NCBI RefSeq assembly: GCF_022539665.2
Contig: NC_081331.1
Location: 6,048,501 to 6,112,500, forward strand
Reading direction: 5' to 3'
Source of the DNA: Daphnia carinata
Lineage: Eukaryota; Arthropoda; Branchiopoda; Diplostraca; Daphniidae
Length of the DNA: 64,000 nt
Shown: one piece after another, positions 52,158 to 61,800 of the stretch
Position numbering within the stretch: the first letter of the stretch is position 1
Layout of the letters: each line of letters begins with the position of its first letter
Notes under the pieces: model-generated
What the model saw: the letters and a program-made list of their open reading frames with translations, nothing else
What the model was told of the DNA's origin: nothing
Database searches by the model: none
Translations under genes and position numbers: made by a program

Positions 52158-52890
52158 TGGATAAGATAATACAACAAAAGGATGGTAAGTATAAAGATTG
52201 TTATATTGGTTTTCAATTATTAATTATTGTTTATTAGATCAAATTATGAAGCTGCAGGCCCAATTATTGGAACAACACAAAATATTAGATAACAGCAAAG
52301 CTAAGGATGGTAAGGCCTAATACGTAATGATTCTATTTATTTGCTTTTATTCATTTGTGTTTTGTAGCTCAAATTTTGAGTCTACAAGCTCAGCTAGGGG
52401 GAAAAAACAAATTGGAACGGAACAGTTTCCAAACAGTGAAAGAGGTTTTTCAAAACTCTTCCCTAACTGAACATTAGGATGAGTTGGCATTAGGCGAACA
52501 CAGGCAGGTACCTAAACTTTTCAAATAAGAATTCAAAATAAGTATAGAATTTTAACAAACAATTATTTATTGTTTAGTTATTCAGTCCACCACCTGACAG
52601 TGTGTTAAATTTAAATTCTGCTAGTGCTGCACTAAAAGAATCGTCAGTAATAAGTCCATGCAGCGAAGGAATTGAACAATTGTGGGACCGTATTTGGGCC
52701 GAAATTTGGGTGTGGTACTGAAACCGAGATATGGCACAAGTTAAACATAAAACATGGATTAGGTTCTTTTCGGTTTTTTGTCTATCGAAAAAGTTTTTTT
52801 AATGCTATTATTTTGTATTCACAGAATTTTAGCAGGGGATCAAGTCAAGTCTGGAAGTGTTACAGGATGGAAGAGTCAGCCTACAGTTGA
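52158..52890 (+). pseudogene. Decayed multi-exon gene in left arm
   Basis: Starts MDKIIQQKD and then shows three spliced-looking blocks: DQIMKLQAQLLEQHKILDN, AQILSLQAQLGGKNKLER and LFSPPPDSVLNLNSASAA. Each is bounded by GT donors and TTTAG/TTGTAG acceptors at 52172, 52238, 52307, 52367, 52507 and 52577 (approximate). The Leu/Gln heptads suggest a coiled coil. A stop interrupts the second block (after SSLTEH), and further stops follow the conserved IEQLWDRIWAE stretch, so the copy is not functional. The family is unknown; the right arm carries a shorter sibling. Confidence 0.5.
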
Positions 52891-53083
52891 AAAACACTGA
52901 AAGTGCATTACCATTAAGGTATGAGCTGCTTCTCTTGCTAAAGAACAACTTGTCCTTTACGTTCAGAGTGTTGGTGAAGCTGGGTACTTCTATCTACCCA
53001 AAAAAATTTATCCAATAGGAAAGGATTTTCATGTACTGGGAACACAACTATCAACAATGCAACATTCTACAGGTGCTAGTTTA

Positions 53084-53476
53084 TCATTCAAGAGCCTTAT
53101 ACAATGATGTTAATCTGCAATTTGTATGTCCTTTCCCAAGCTTCCAACAGAAGTTGAATCTATGAGTCATGTAACTTACATGATAAACAATTGATATGTT
53201 TAATGGTGTTGTTTTTCTTTCCTCAATATAGGTTAATAGTAACATTGGATCTGAAAAGATTCTTGGTTGGGGCAAGACACTGAATAAATTGTATTGATTG
53301 GATGGATGACATGACATTGCTATACTTAATTCGGATTCCCCATACGGTATTTGATATTTAAAAAATTGAAGTGCATATCTGGGCTCCCTTCTTTTCTGAA
53401 GCCCCGTTTCCCCTTGACTCATAATAAGCCCGTAGGGGGTCATGCCCCTACTGTACGGTATATATAAAAACAACAT
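53084..53476 (-). other. Open frame conserved in both arms (left copy)
   Basis: A 130-codon frame, MLFLYIPYSRGMTPYGLIMS onward, that has a near-identical partner at 54915-55307 on the plus strand with only a handful of amino-acid changes. It has no recognised domain and overlaps the decayed gene in antisense. The two arms are nearly identical at the DNA level here, so conservation reflects the duplication and not selection on this frame. I list it as an ORF, not as a gene. Confidence 0.2.
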
Positions 53477-53790
53477 ATACCGAGGTTTGGAGGGCTCTGG
53501 CCGGAAAGGGGACGTGGGGTGCCGCTTCGTCCGATGATGTGTTCACGGAGGGTGACGTGGCTGCCCACAAATCCGAACTAAAGGTTAATCGCTCCTGTAA
53601 AAATGTTCCAAATCTTCAGCTCTTCTTCCGGCTTCTCTTAGCCAATCACCGGGTAATCTCCCCGGTGGGTCAACAAGGCAGTGTCTCCCCCTGCCTGGGT
53701 TGACGGCAACTTTTGAAAGGGCTATTGTGCCTTTTTAAAGTTGCAAAAATAATTGTAATGTGCAGAGAATTGTCAATAAATTTTTTTTTA
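53430..53790 (+). ncRNA. Candidate structured RNA unit, left arm
   Basis: A TATA box (TATATAAAAA, 53461-53470) precedes about 300 bases of GC-richer sequence that ends in T9 at 53781-53789. Perfect or near-perfect hairpins: GTAGGGG/CCCCTAC (53431-53451, before the TATA box), CACCGGG/CCCGGTG (53647-53667), GTCAAC..AGGCAG/CTGCCT..GTTGAC (53669-53704), and GCAACTTT..GAAAGGGC/GCCTTTTT..AAAGTTGC (53706-53744). TATA, stacked stems and a terminal T run are what a Pol III or snRNA-type gene would show. It matches no RNA family I recognise. Confidence 0.35.
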
Positions 53791-53969
53791 TAAAATGTTT
53801 TTTGCCAAAATTTTTTCTTTCATTGTCTGTGTTCGCTTCGTTCACACATTACATTTATCAACTTTTTTTTTATTTAGCTTGCTTAATTCACCTTTATTTT
53901 TTATGCCACCTTTGATGGTAAGCATTGTTTCCCTTGGTTTATCGTTTATCTGTAAGCATTCAATTATTA

Positions 53970-54034
53970 TCCAGGGATCGAACCCTGGATGTTCGGCATA
54001 CCGCGCCGATGCTCTACCAATGAGCCATGAATCA
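53970..54034 (-). repeat. tRNA-like sequence 1 in the spacer
   Basis: On the minus strand it reads TGATTCA, then an A-box TGGCTCATTGGTAGAGC, a five-base anticodon stem TCGGC/GCCGA around GCGGTAT, and a B-box GGTTCGATCCC. The acceptor stem does not pair and position 33 is not T, so this is a tRNA-derived relic or SINE head and not a working tRNA. Confidence 0.55.
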
Positions 54035-54118
54035 TATGATGTCAGGTTAGCTTTTTTCTAGTCACTTGCGGACTTGCATTTACACTTTGAATAAAATTGA
54101 AACGTAGTTCTTTATACA

Positions 54119-54187
54119 TCTACCAAGGTTTGAACCCAGGGAAACAGTCACCGCAGCTGAATGCTCTACCACAGAGCTATGAACCTT
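54119..54187 (-). repeat. tRNA-like sequence 2 in the spacer
   Basis: Minus strand: A-box TAGCTCTGTGGTAGAGC and B-box GGTTCAAACC at the correct spacing. The anticodon arm pairs poorly. Both Pol III promoter boxes are near consensus. Confidence 0.5.
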
Positions 54188-54282
54188 ATGAAAGCTATAA
54201 AAAGATAAATATATACTTGTGAAAGACTACATAAACATCCTAGACTATAACATATGATATGCGATAATAGCAAATTTAGATA

Positions 54283-54356
54283 TATCTTGTGGCTCAATGT
54301 TAGAGTATCGGCGTTGCACGCTGAATGTCTGGGGATCGATTCCCATACCACTAAAA
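54283..54356 (+). repeat. tRNA-like sequence 3 in the spacer
   Basis: Plus strand: A-box TGGCTCAATGTTAGAGT, anticodon stem TCGGC/GCTGA with loop GTTGCAC (anticodon TGC, alanine type), and T arm GGGGATCGATTCCC. It is clearly related to tRNA-like sequence 1 but in opposite orientation. The acceptor stem is not convincing. Confidence 0.5.
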
Positions 54357-54591
54357 CAATATACAAGTATAAAATTACTTCAGAAAATATCCAGGTAATA
54401 CACGTTGTTCCTTGTCTAAGTTCATGAATTCAAAAAGTGTAATAAATACTAATTGAATACTAACAGATAAGCGATACAACGGTGGCAAAAACAATAAAGG
54501 TGAATTAAGCAAGCTAAATAAAAAAAAAGTTGATAAATGTAATGTGTGAACAAAGCGAACACAGACAATGAAAGAAAAAATTTTGGCAAAA

Positions 54592-54955
54592 AACATTTTA
54601 TAAAAAAAAATTTATTGACAATTCTCTGCACATTACAATTATTTTTGCAACTTTAAAAAGGCACAATAGCCCTTTCAAAAGTTGCCGTCAACCCAGGCAG
54701 GGGGAGACACTGCCTTGTTGACCCACCGGGGAGATTACCCGGTGATTGGCTAAGAGAAGCCGGAAGAAGAGCTGAAGATTTGGAACATTTTTACAGGAGC
54801 GATTAACCTTTAGTTCGGATTTGTGGGCAGCCACGTCACCCTCCGTGAACACATCATCGGACGAAGCGGCACCCCACGTCCCCTTTCCGGCCAGAGCCCT
54901 CCAAACCTCGGTATATGTTGTTTTTATATATACCGTACAGTAGGGGCATGACCCC
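54592..54955 (-). ncRNA. Candidate structured RNA unit, right arm
   Basis: Reverse-complement copy of the unit at 53430-53790, with the same TATA box (about 54920-54930), the same four hairpins and the same terminal T run (on this strand). The two copies point toward each other across the spacer. All stems are preserved. Confidence 0.35.
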
Positions 54956-55307
54956 CTACGGGCTTATTATGAGTCAAGGGGAAACGGGGCTTCAGAAAAG
55001 AAGGGAGCCCAGATATGCACTTCAATTTTTTAAATATCAAATACCGTATGGGGAATCCGAATTAAGTATAGCAATGTCATGTCATCCATCCAATCAATAC
55101 AATTTATTCAGTGTCTTGCCCCAACCAAGAATCTTTTCAGATCCAATGTTACTATTAACCTATATTGAGAAAAGAAAAACAACACCGTTAAACACATCAA
55201 TTGTTGATCATGGAACTTACATGACTCATAGATTCAACTTCTGTTGGAAGCTTGGGAAAGGACATACAAATTGCAGATTAACTTCATTGTATAAGGCTCT
55301 TGAATGA
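54915..55307 (+). other. Open frame conserved in both arms (right copy)
   Basis: Partner of the frame at 53084-53476. Differences are few (for example IEKRKTTPLNTS against IEERKTTPLNIS). See that entry for why it is not called a gene. Confidence 0.2.
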
Positions 55308-55749
55308 TAAACTAGCACCTGTAGAATGTTGCATTGTTGATAGTTGTGTTCCCAGTACATGAAAATCCTTTCCTATTGGATAAAATTTTTTTTGGTAGAT
55401 AAGACCTGGTTGGCAAAAAGGAGGAGAAATTCTTCATCAGAAATTCAAAATTATTTGAAGAAAAATCCTTTCATACCTAAAGAGTCCATGTATGATGTTC
55501 ATCTCTGCAATAGCAGCAAAATTAAAACATCTTTAGGGCCATTTTAAGTAACCAGCTTCACCAACACTCTGAAGGTAAGGGACAAATTGTTCTTTAGCAA
55601 GAGAACCAGAATTATTTGAGGCTTCTAGCTGTGACAGAACTATAAAGGATTGCTGTTACACAGGATTCATTCACACAAGATGGTACTTCTCATTAGACAA
55701 TTTGCATACTCTATTACTTTACCTCATATCTTAATGGTAATGCACTTTC

Positions 55750-56141
55750 AGTGTTTTTCAACTGTAGGCTCACTCTTCCATCCTGTAACACTTCCAGACT
55801 TGACTTGATCCCCCGCTAAAATTCTGTGAATGCAAAATAATAGCATTATTAATACTTTTTCGATAGACAAAAAACCGAAAAGTACCTAATTCATGTTTTA
55901 TGTTGAACTCGTGCCATTTCTGGGTTTCCATACCACACCCATTTTCAGCCCAAGTACGGTCCCACAATTGTTCAGTTCCATCGCTGCATGGACTGATTAC
56001 GAACAATAATTGAGCCTGCAGGTTCATAATTAGAGCTAAAAAAACAATAATTAATAATTGAAAACTAATATAATAATCTTTGTACTTACCATCCTTATCT
56101 TTTATTATCTTATCCATTTTAACATATTTTTCTCCAGCCAC
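55750..56141 (-). pseudogene. Decayed gene copy in right arm
   Basis: Minus-strand frame beginning MAGEKYVKMDKIIKDKDGK, then IMNLQAQLLFVISPCSDGTE and QLWDRTWAENGCGMETQKW. Relative to the left arm, the exons corresponding to 52260-52650 are missing and the remaining parts are fused across the deletion. It retains a longer open block (GTEQLWDRTWAENGCGMET) than the left copy. Confidence 0.45.
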
Positions 56142-56633
56142 ACGTTATTCTCCATCCACGCTACTCAACTAACTGCGAATGGCATCCAATGGGCTGAAAT
56201 TGCCTACATGCCAGTAATAACGAGTCTGAGCGGTAGATGGCTACGTGTCGGAAAAAAAGAAAAAAGTGTGATTTTTTTTTTTTGGCGATTTTTTTTTTTT
56301 GGGGGGGGGTAAAACGGATTGCCATACAAATCAGCGTTACATTCTTTGTAAACCGTGTAATTTTTATAGAATTCCAAATGGTTCACCTTTTTCGTTAAAT
56401 AATTGTGTTTTAAAATAAACACGACAAAATAATTAACATAAATAATAACAATCCAAAATAAGTGGAGCGAATAAATGTATGGCAGCAATGGCCGCATGTT
56501 ATGCAGGTTGCAGACCTCAGAAAACAATAATACCAGCAGTCGACACGTAAATGAAAATTCGAATCGCAAGACCTGGAGAGCCGAAAATTTTGCTGGATTA
56601 CATTGTTAATACCAATTATTTTCCGTACAAAAA

Positions 56634-58624
56634 ATGCTTGAAAGAACTCGAGAGCAGAATCCCCGTCAGCAATCTCCGGAATTAGATGTTTCGAAACTGA
56701 AACGCACTATTGTTTCTGTCGAATACCCAGGCCGGGTGGTAAACGACAATGAAGCATTCAGGACCATGGGTGGACTTGGAATGATGTCAGCAGTTCATTC
56801 AAAGGAAAATAGAAAGTATTATGTACTCATGAATCTTTTTCGGCAGTTTTCGTAATATTTATAATTTCTTTTCAAGAATTGAATTGAGGTTTAGACCAGA
56901 TGACCCATTCTGCAAACCCACTCATGGGGAACAGGTCCAAACTTCAAACTTACTATTTAAAATCATAAAAACAACTAAAAAAAATAGAATAACCAAAAAA
57001 GAAGAAGTCACATACCAAACAAAACTTGAGGGTGTCATCAGAAAAACCTACAGATTCCTAGGTAGCGACTTATTTGGCTAACAATCTGTGTTTCTATGGT
57101 GTTATCTATTTATCGATATTTAACCATAGGTCTATGTGATTTTCAATACCTACCAATGGTGGCAAATACTGATACCACAAGGAAGGAGCTTACTGACAAG
57201 TTTGTTTCAATTCTTGAGCTTGTTGTTCCACAAAAGTTAGAAACCCTCGAATGGTTGGAGGAATCTGCCCCTGTGTTCATGTCTCCACCTGTATTTTCTC
57301 GGATGGACTTGCCAGTTGTTAGTGGAAAATTTAGAATCCTGTCTTTTAAAACCAGCTCACTATTAACTTTAACCTATTAGGATTACCATTTTAGGAAAGA
57401 CACCACGAACGCGTTAGGAATGCAATACGACGGCAATGTAATTGGTCGTCTGCGAAAGAAACGAGCCATGCAAACGATATTCCTTGATTACAGTGGAGGG
57501 CCCGCACCAACAAAGCCGCGTGACATGGCTCTTTGTAACTTAACCGTTCGTTTTATAATGCCCGATGACTTAGCCTTGATCAAAAAGGTATACGGAATGG
57601 AAATGTCTAAGTTAAATACCATAATTGACTGTGGGTATTCCAAGATGTTTGAAGAAAGACCTGTCTGGACGAAAGCTGCCCTTACGTACCATGTTGCCGG
57701 TGTCGACAAAAATTCGCTTCGTTTCATCTTGGCATCTGCCGCTTATTATTTCACGACCGGCCCGTGGAGGAATGCTTGGGTCCGTATAGGCTATGACCCG
57801 CGCCAAGACCCTGAAGCTAGGTATGGATTTATCATAGTGGTTTAAAATACTGGAGTTAGTTATACTATTATTGTTTGTAATTGGAAAAGGACTTACCAAA
57901 TACTCGATTTCCGCATCAGCCAGAACTACAGAAATAAAGTCGTTCCCAAACGCAGCTATTCAAAGTACAATCAGCCGCATAAGTACGTCAGCACGATGCG
58001 TACGAAAACATCATCTATACGACAAACTGCTGATATCCCCTCCACTTCAACAAACGCGGTGGAGAAAAAAGGTGAAAACTCGTACGTTTACCGACCGGGT
58101 ATGATTCCACAATGCAGGCAAATGTTTTACCAGGTAATAAATTGCTGTGGGACAAAACTTTGTGAGTAAAGTACAATTTCATGGTTCTCTTTGAACTAGT
58201 ACCTTGACCTGCATGTTCCAGAAATTGAAGAACTTCTTTCAACTTCAACTGTGGCGGAAAGCTGCGATGAACGGTACGGCTGGTATCCGCCACATTTCGA
58301 GGATGAATGTCGTCGGATTCTGAACAACTATATAAGTGACAGTTTTGCACGTAAGAAAGAAACAAAAATGTTATTGAGAAGTTTCACGATCATAATTTAC
58401 CATATTTCCTAGATCTGAAACCGGAGAAAAATAGAAAAAAGAAAAGTAAAATACAAGAACAAACATTGGACGAGGGCGAAGACGACGAATATAGCGAAGA
58501 AGAAGACCTGCAGTTGGATGATAATAATCTGGAAGAATCCGGAGATGATGAAGATTCATCTGGTGACGATGGAGGGACGGATGATGGCGACGAGGAATAT
58601 AAACCATCAGGGAAAAAATTATGA
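56634..58624 (+). CDS. Gtf3c5: General transcription factor 3C polypeptide 5 (TFIIIC63/Tau95-like)
   Basis: TFIIIC subunit that contacts the A box of tRNA genes and helps recruit Pol III; nuclear. Seven exons: 56634-56815, 56877-57061, 57130-57317, 57381-57820, 57890-58133, 58200-58350 and 58413-58624. In frame, 533 residues, near the human length. Signatures: VSVEYPGRVVNDNEAFRTMG, LRFRPDDPFCKP, FLGLCDFQYLPMV, PPVFSRMDLPVDYHFR, ITGPWR-type FTTGPWRNAWVRIGYDPR, TYQILDFRIS, and MIPQCRQMFYQYLDL. The C-terminus is strongly acidic (Asp/Glu/Ser), as in the family. The fifth exon acceptor (GGAAAAG, ending 57889) is weak in pyrimidines, but only it restores YQILDFR. Convergent with the adhesion GPCR, 242 bases apart. 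Confidence 0.95.
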
Positions 58625-58866
58625 TCAAGTTTTTGTCATGTTGTGCAAAATGCAAGAATTTCAAAGAATTTCCGTCGGTTTTATTAAATATAAAAATTCG
58701 ATGGGCAAAAAGGTTAAGAGGTAAAGCGTCGAAAAGGACAATACTGTTGGTTATATGTACAGCGTAGAACCAAACGGAGTAACAGTCGATCGTAATGCCA
58801 AAAAAATAATAATAATAATAAATAAAAAGAAAAAAAAAATCGAAATCTGAAAAAAAAAATTAAACA
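58625..58866. terminator. Shared 3' region of GTF3C5 and ADGRA with polyadenylation signals
   Basis: Between two convergent stop codons. An AATAATAATAATAATAAATAAA run at about 58806-58827 supplies plus-strand poly(A) signals; TTTATTAAATATAAAA near 58680 gives minus-strand candidates. The two 3' UTRs may overlap. Confidence 0.45.
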
Positions 58867-61800
58867 TCAGACGCTAGTTTCTCTTTTCTGATAGGCGCCT
58901 TCGTCCATAGATTCATCTGTAATTTTCTTGTTCTTGGTCGAAGTTAGAGTCTTCATGGCTTCGTCGTTTGATCCGTCATGGGCAGTAGAGCGTTCGCGAC
59001 ACTCGGTGTCAACGAAGACGTAAACAGGTTTTTCAGCGGAAGGATTTCGTCGAGCTGTGTCTTCTTGTGGTTCTGCTGTCGCCTCACCTTCTACCTGAGT
59101 TCCCATTTCGGCCATCACGACCATTTGTTCCTCGAGTTTCGATTTTTTGGGGATCCGCTGATGATAAATGACGTGTCGTTTTCTCTTTGTTTTATCTGTC
59201 TTGACGGCCGACCGGCTATTTGAAGTAGGTTGAGATTCGAATTGTTCTTCGCTGACATTGACATCAGCTTCATCGTGAAGAGATGCTTCCGTCCTAGAAG
59301 GCTTGTGCGAGGCTCCATTCTCCGTTTTCGTCGGCGGTAGCATATGTTTTCCGCTTTTACCCCAGGAGTTGTCTGATAGTCGAGACTGGAGCTCATGCCA
59401 ATCATAAGCGCCCATCTCGACGTGAATGTTGACATTGCTCACTTTAGCCTTGGTCGAAGTGCTGGCGTTCAACAAAGCTTCTTCCGTAATAGGTGAATGT
59501 GATGAATGGGATCGGTATGAGTGGGCGTTGTTGATCGAATGGCCAGATGAATGACGCGAGTGTCGATGATGATGGTGGTGGTGATGATGATGATGCCGAT
59601 TAAGTTGATTGTTTTGCATCTGTTGGAGCAATTTTTGCTTCTGGAAAAAACGGCGAGCTGTCTTACTCTGACGGGGATCGTAAAACGAATTTACCACCAT
59701 GGAAGGGTCCATGATCGTGACATTCATAGCTTCCGCAAGGGCTGGATCGATAATGTGGGTTTGTCCCAACGTTGCTCTTTCCGTTCCACGATCTACCTCT
59801 TCTGAAACTTCGGGATGATGCAACGGAGCTGTGTAAGGCACCGGTTGGTGAACCACCTGCGGTGGATTATGATTATGATGATGCCGCTGTTGTTGTTGTT
59901 GTTGTTGTTGTTGGTGGTGGTGGTGATGCTGCTGCTGATGATGAGTGGATAGATCTGTATGACTGTTGGTGCCAGTGGCAGGAGCTGTTACCATAGATTC
60001 TAAATTCTCCTTGATATGCGGCTCGAAGCAGGATGCGCAAACATCCTTCCTAGTTAAAAGATGAAAAAGCACAGCGTGCAGTCCGGTGGCTGCACTGAAA
60101 AATGCGTAGCATAAGCTAGAGACAAGCTCGTCATAGTGGGGCAGAACACCACGGAGAGGACGCCCCACAATACACAATCCAGAGAGCCATGTAAGACAGA
60201 AAAGAACAAGGAAGACGAACTGTCCGCGCAGCTGACTCAAAGTGCTCTTTTCATCCGCATCTTCCGTGATTGGCGTGGTAATACTAGGTTGAACAGGTAA
60301 ATGAAAAACCTTTAATAAAAAGCGCATAAAAACATTAAACGTGTCGCCCTGCTGGAAAACAAAAAACAATATAATTTTCTTACGGCATTTTCTCCGGTTT
60401 CAAGCATAGAAGGTGCGACACTCATGGCACATTCTCGTTTCTTACTATCACCGTCATCAGTAAAAGAAGCCATGAGTGGATTGCTGTGGCCTTGTTCGTC
60501 AACATCAGTCTTTGCGCCATCCTCCAACCGATCGTCACTGCTCGACGCAGCTGATGAGGTAACGATTAGCAGAGGACGCTCGCTTTCACTTCGGCCGGAA
60601 TGAAGAGCTATGCTTCCGTTGGCTGACATAGCCCCTTCCGCCTCGCCACGTTGGATCAACAGAGCGATTCGCTCATGATCACTGGATAGCGAAGCTAAAT
60701 CGCTTGTTTCCGTTACTTGATTCGTTACATTAGATGGACAGCTGGTAACGTCACCATCAACTGCCAGTGGAACGTAACCTCCTTGAAGTCCACAGGTCTT
60801 CTTCTCTTTCGGTATCCGCCCACATATGCCCAAATCTTTATTTGCTTCCGTCTGTGTGGCAGTTGCTGATGCCATTACACTTGGCTCTGCCGTCGCAATT
60901 TGTGACGCCAACTGTTTTTGATGAATAGCTGCTAGACGAGAGGTATGTCTCAGGAAGCACCAGGTCAAGAGATGGAAAGTGAGGATAAGCAATATCAAAA
61001 TAGCAGAAGGAAGTCCTACTGCCCCCAAACTTGGAGTCCAAGCCAAGAAACATATCCTAGAGCCATAATATTGCTCTAGATGGATAGCACCCGCGATTCC
61101 CTAAAAACATAAATAAGTTTTTTTCTTAAACGAATGAATGAGAAAATGAGTTAACTATAATAAATAGAACCAATAATGGCATTACTGGATTATCAACTAA
61201 AATTTCACGAAACAAGAAATCGTACCACAACAATAAGTGGGATTCCCCATCCAATTAAGTAAAAGCGCAAGGCAGGTTTTGGCGGTGAATCATGACCAAC
61301 GGCCATAGCTTCTTCCATGAGCGACGAGTTCGTTTCAGGATCTACATTCCGGGACGACTTCGTTATGTGTTTGTATAGGCTGGATGCGTTCACCACCATC
61401 CAAAGTAGAGAGCTTAGAGTCAAATAGTGGAGCAATAGCCCAGCAATCTGGCAAGACAGTTTGCCAAGGATTGGGCGGACACCCAATGTGAAAGCAATCA
61501 TTAACAACGACACTGATATCCAGGTATTGATTAATGAATGCCTAGTCGGTTGGGTCATCTTTAGTTGCCTTCGATGAATAAGATAGCAGAGACAGGCTGT
61601 CAGATGGCACAGTAATCCAATAACACTTCCAACGTAGACTGGGGACGGTAGGAGATGTAGTTGTCCAGGATAGAATGCGCCACCAGCAGTATTGCTGGTA
61701 CCACTCCTCGTTGTCACCTGTTCCACCATATCTTGTTCATTTTCATCGTCTTGGGTGGTGAATGCGGCAAAGAAGCCGAAACCACAGCAACACTGGAACG

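Larger units (their letters stand above)
51958..56326. mobile_element. Large inverted repeat, foldback-like element or inverted duplication
   Basis: The left arm (about 51958-53960) and right arm (about 54440-56326) are reverse complements, sharing the outer end TATGGCAATCCGTTTTAC and the inner end near CTTGCTTAATTCACCTTTAT. Identity is very high for 53090-53920 versus 54480-55310. Elsewhere the arms carry different indels: about 390 bases (52260-52650) are absent from the right arm, and about 300 bases near 55400-55700 are absent from the left. This argues against a simple assembly artefact. The spacer is about 470 bases with three tRNA-like sequences. I see no intact transposase and no clear target site duplication, so the class is open. 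Confidence 0.75.

Noticed and set aside
53084-53476. 130-codon frame shared by both repeat arms as a conserved protein
   Set aside because: Conservation is explained by the near-identical DNA of the arms. The frame has no known domain and overlaps a decayed gene on the other strand.
54283-54356. Functional tRNA-Ala(TGC)
   Set aside because: The A box and anticodon stem are good but the acceptor arms do not pair and no CCA-proximal structure is visible; called tRNA-like only.
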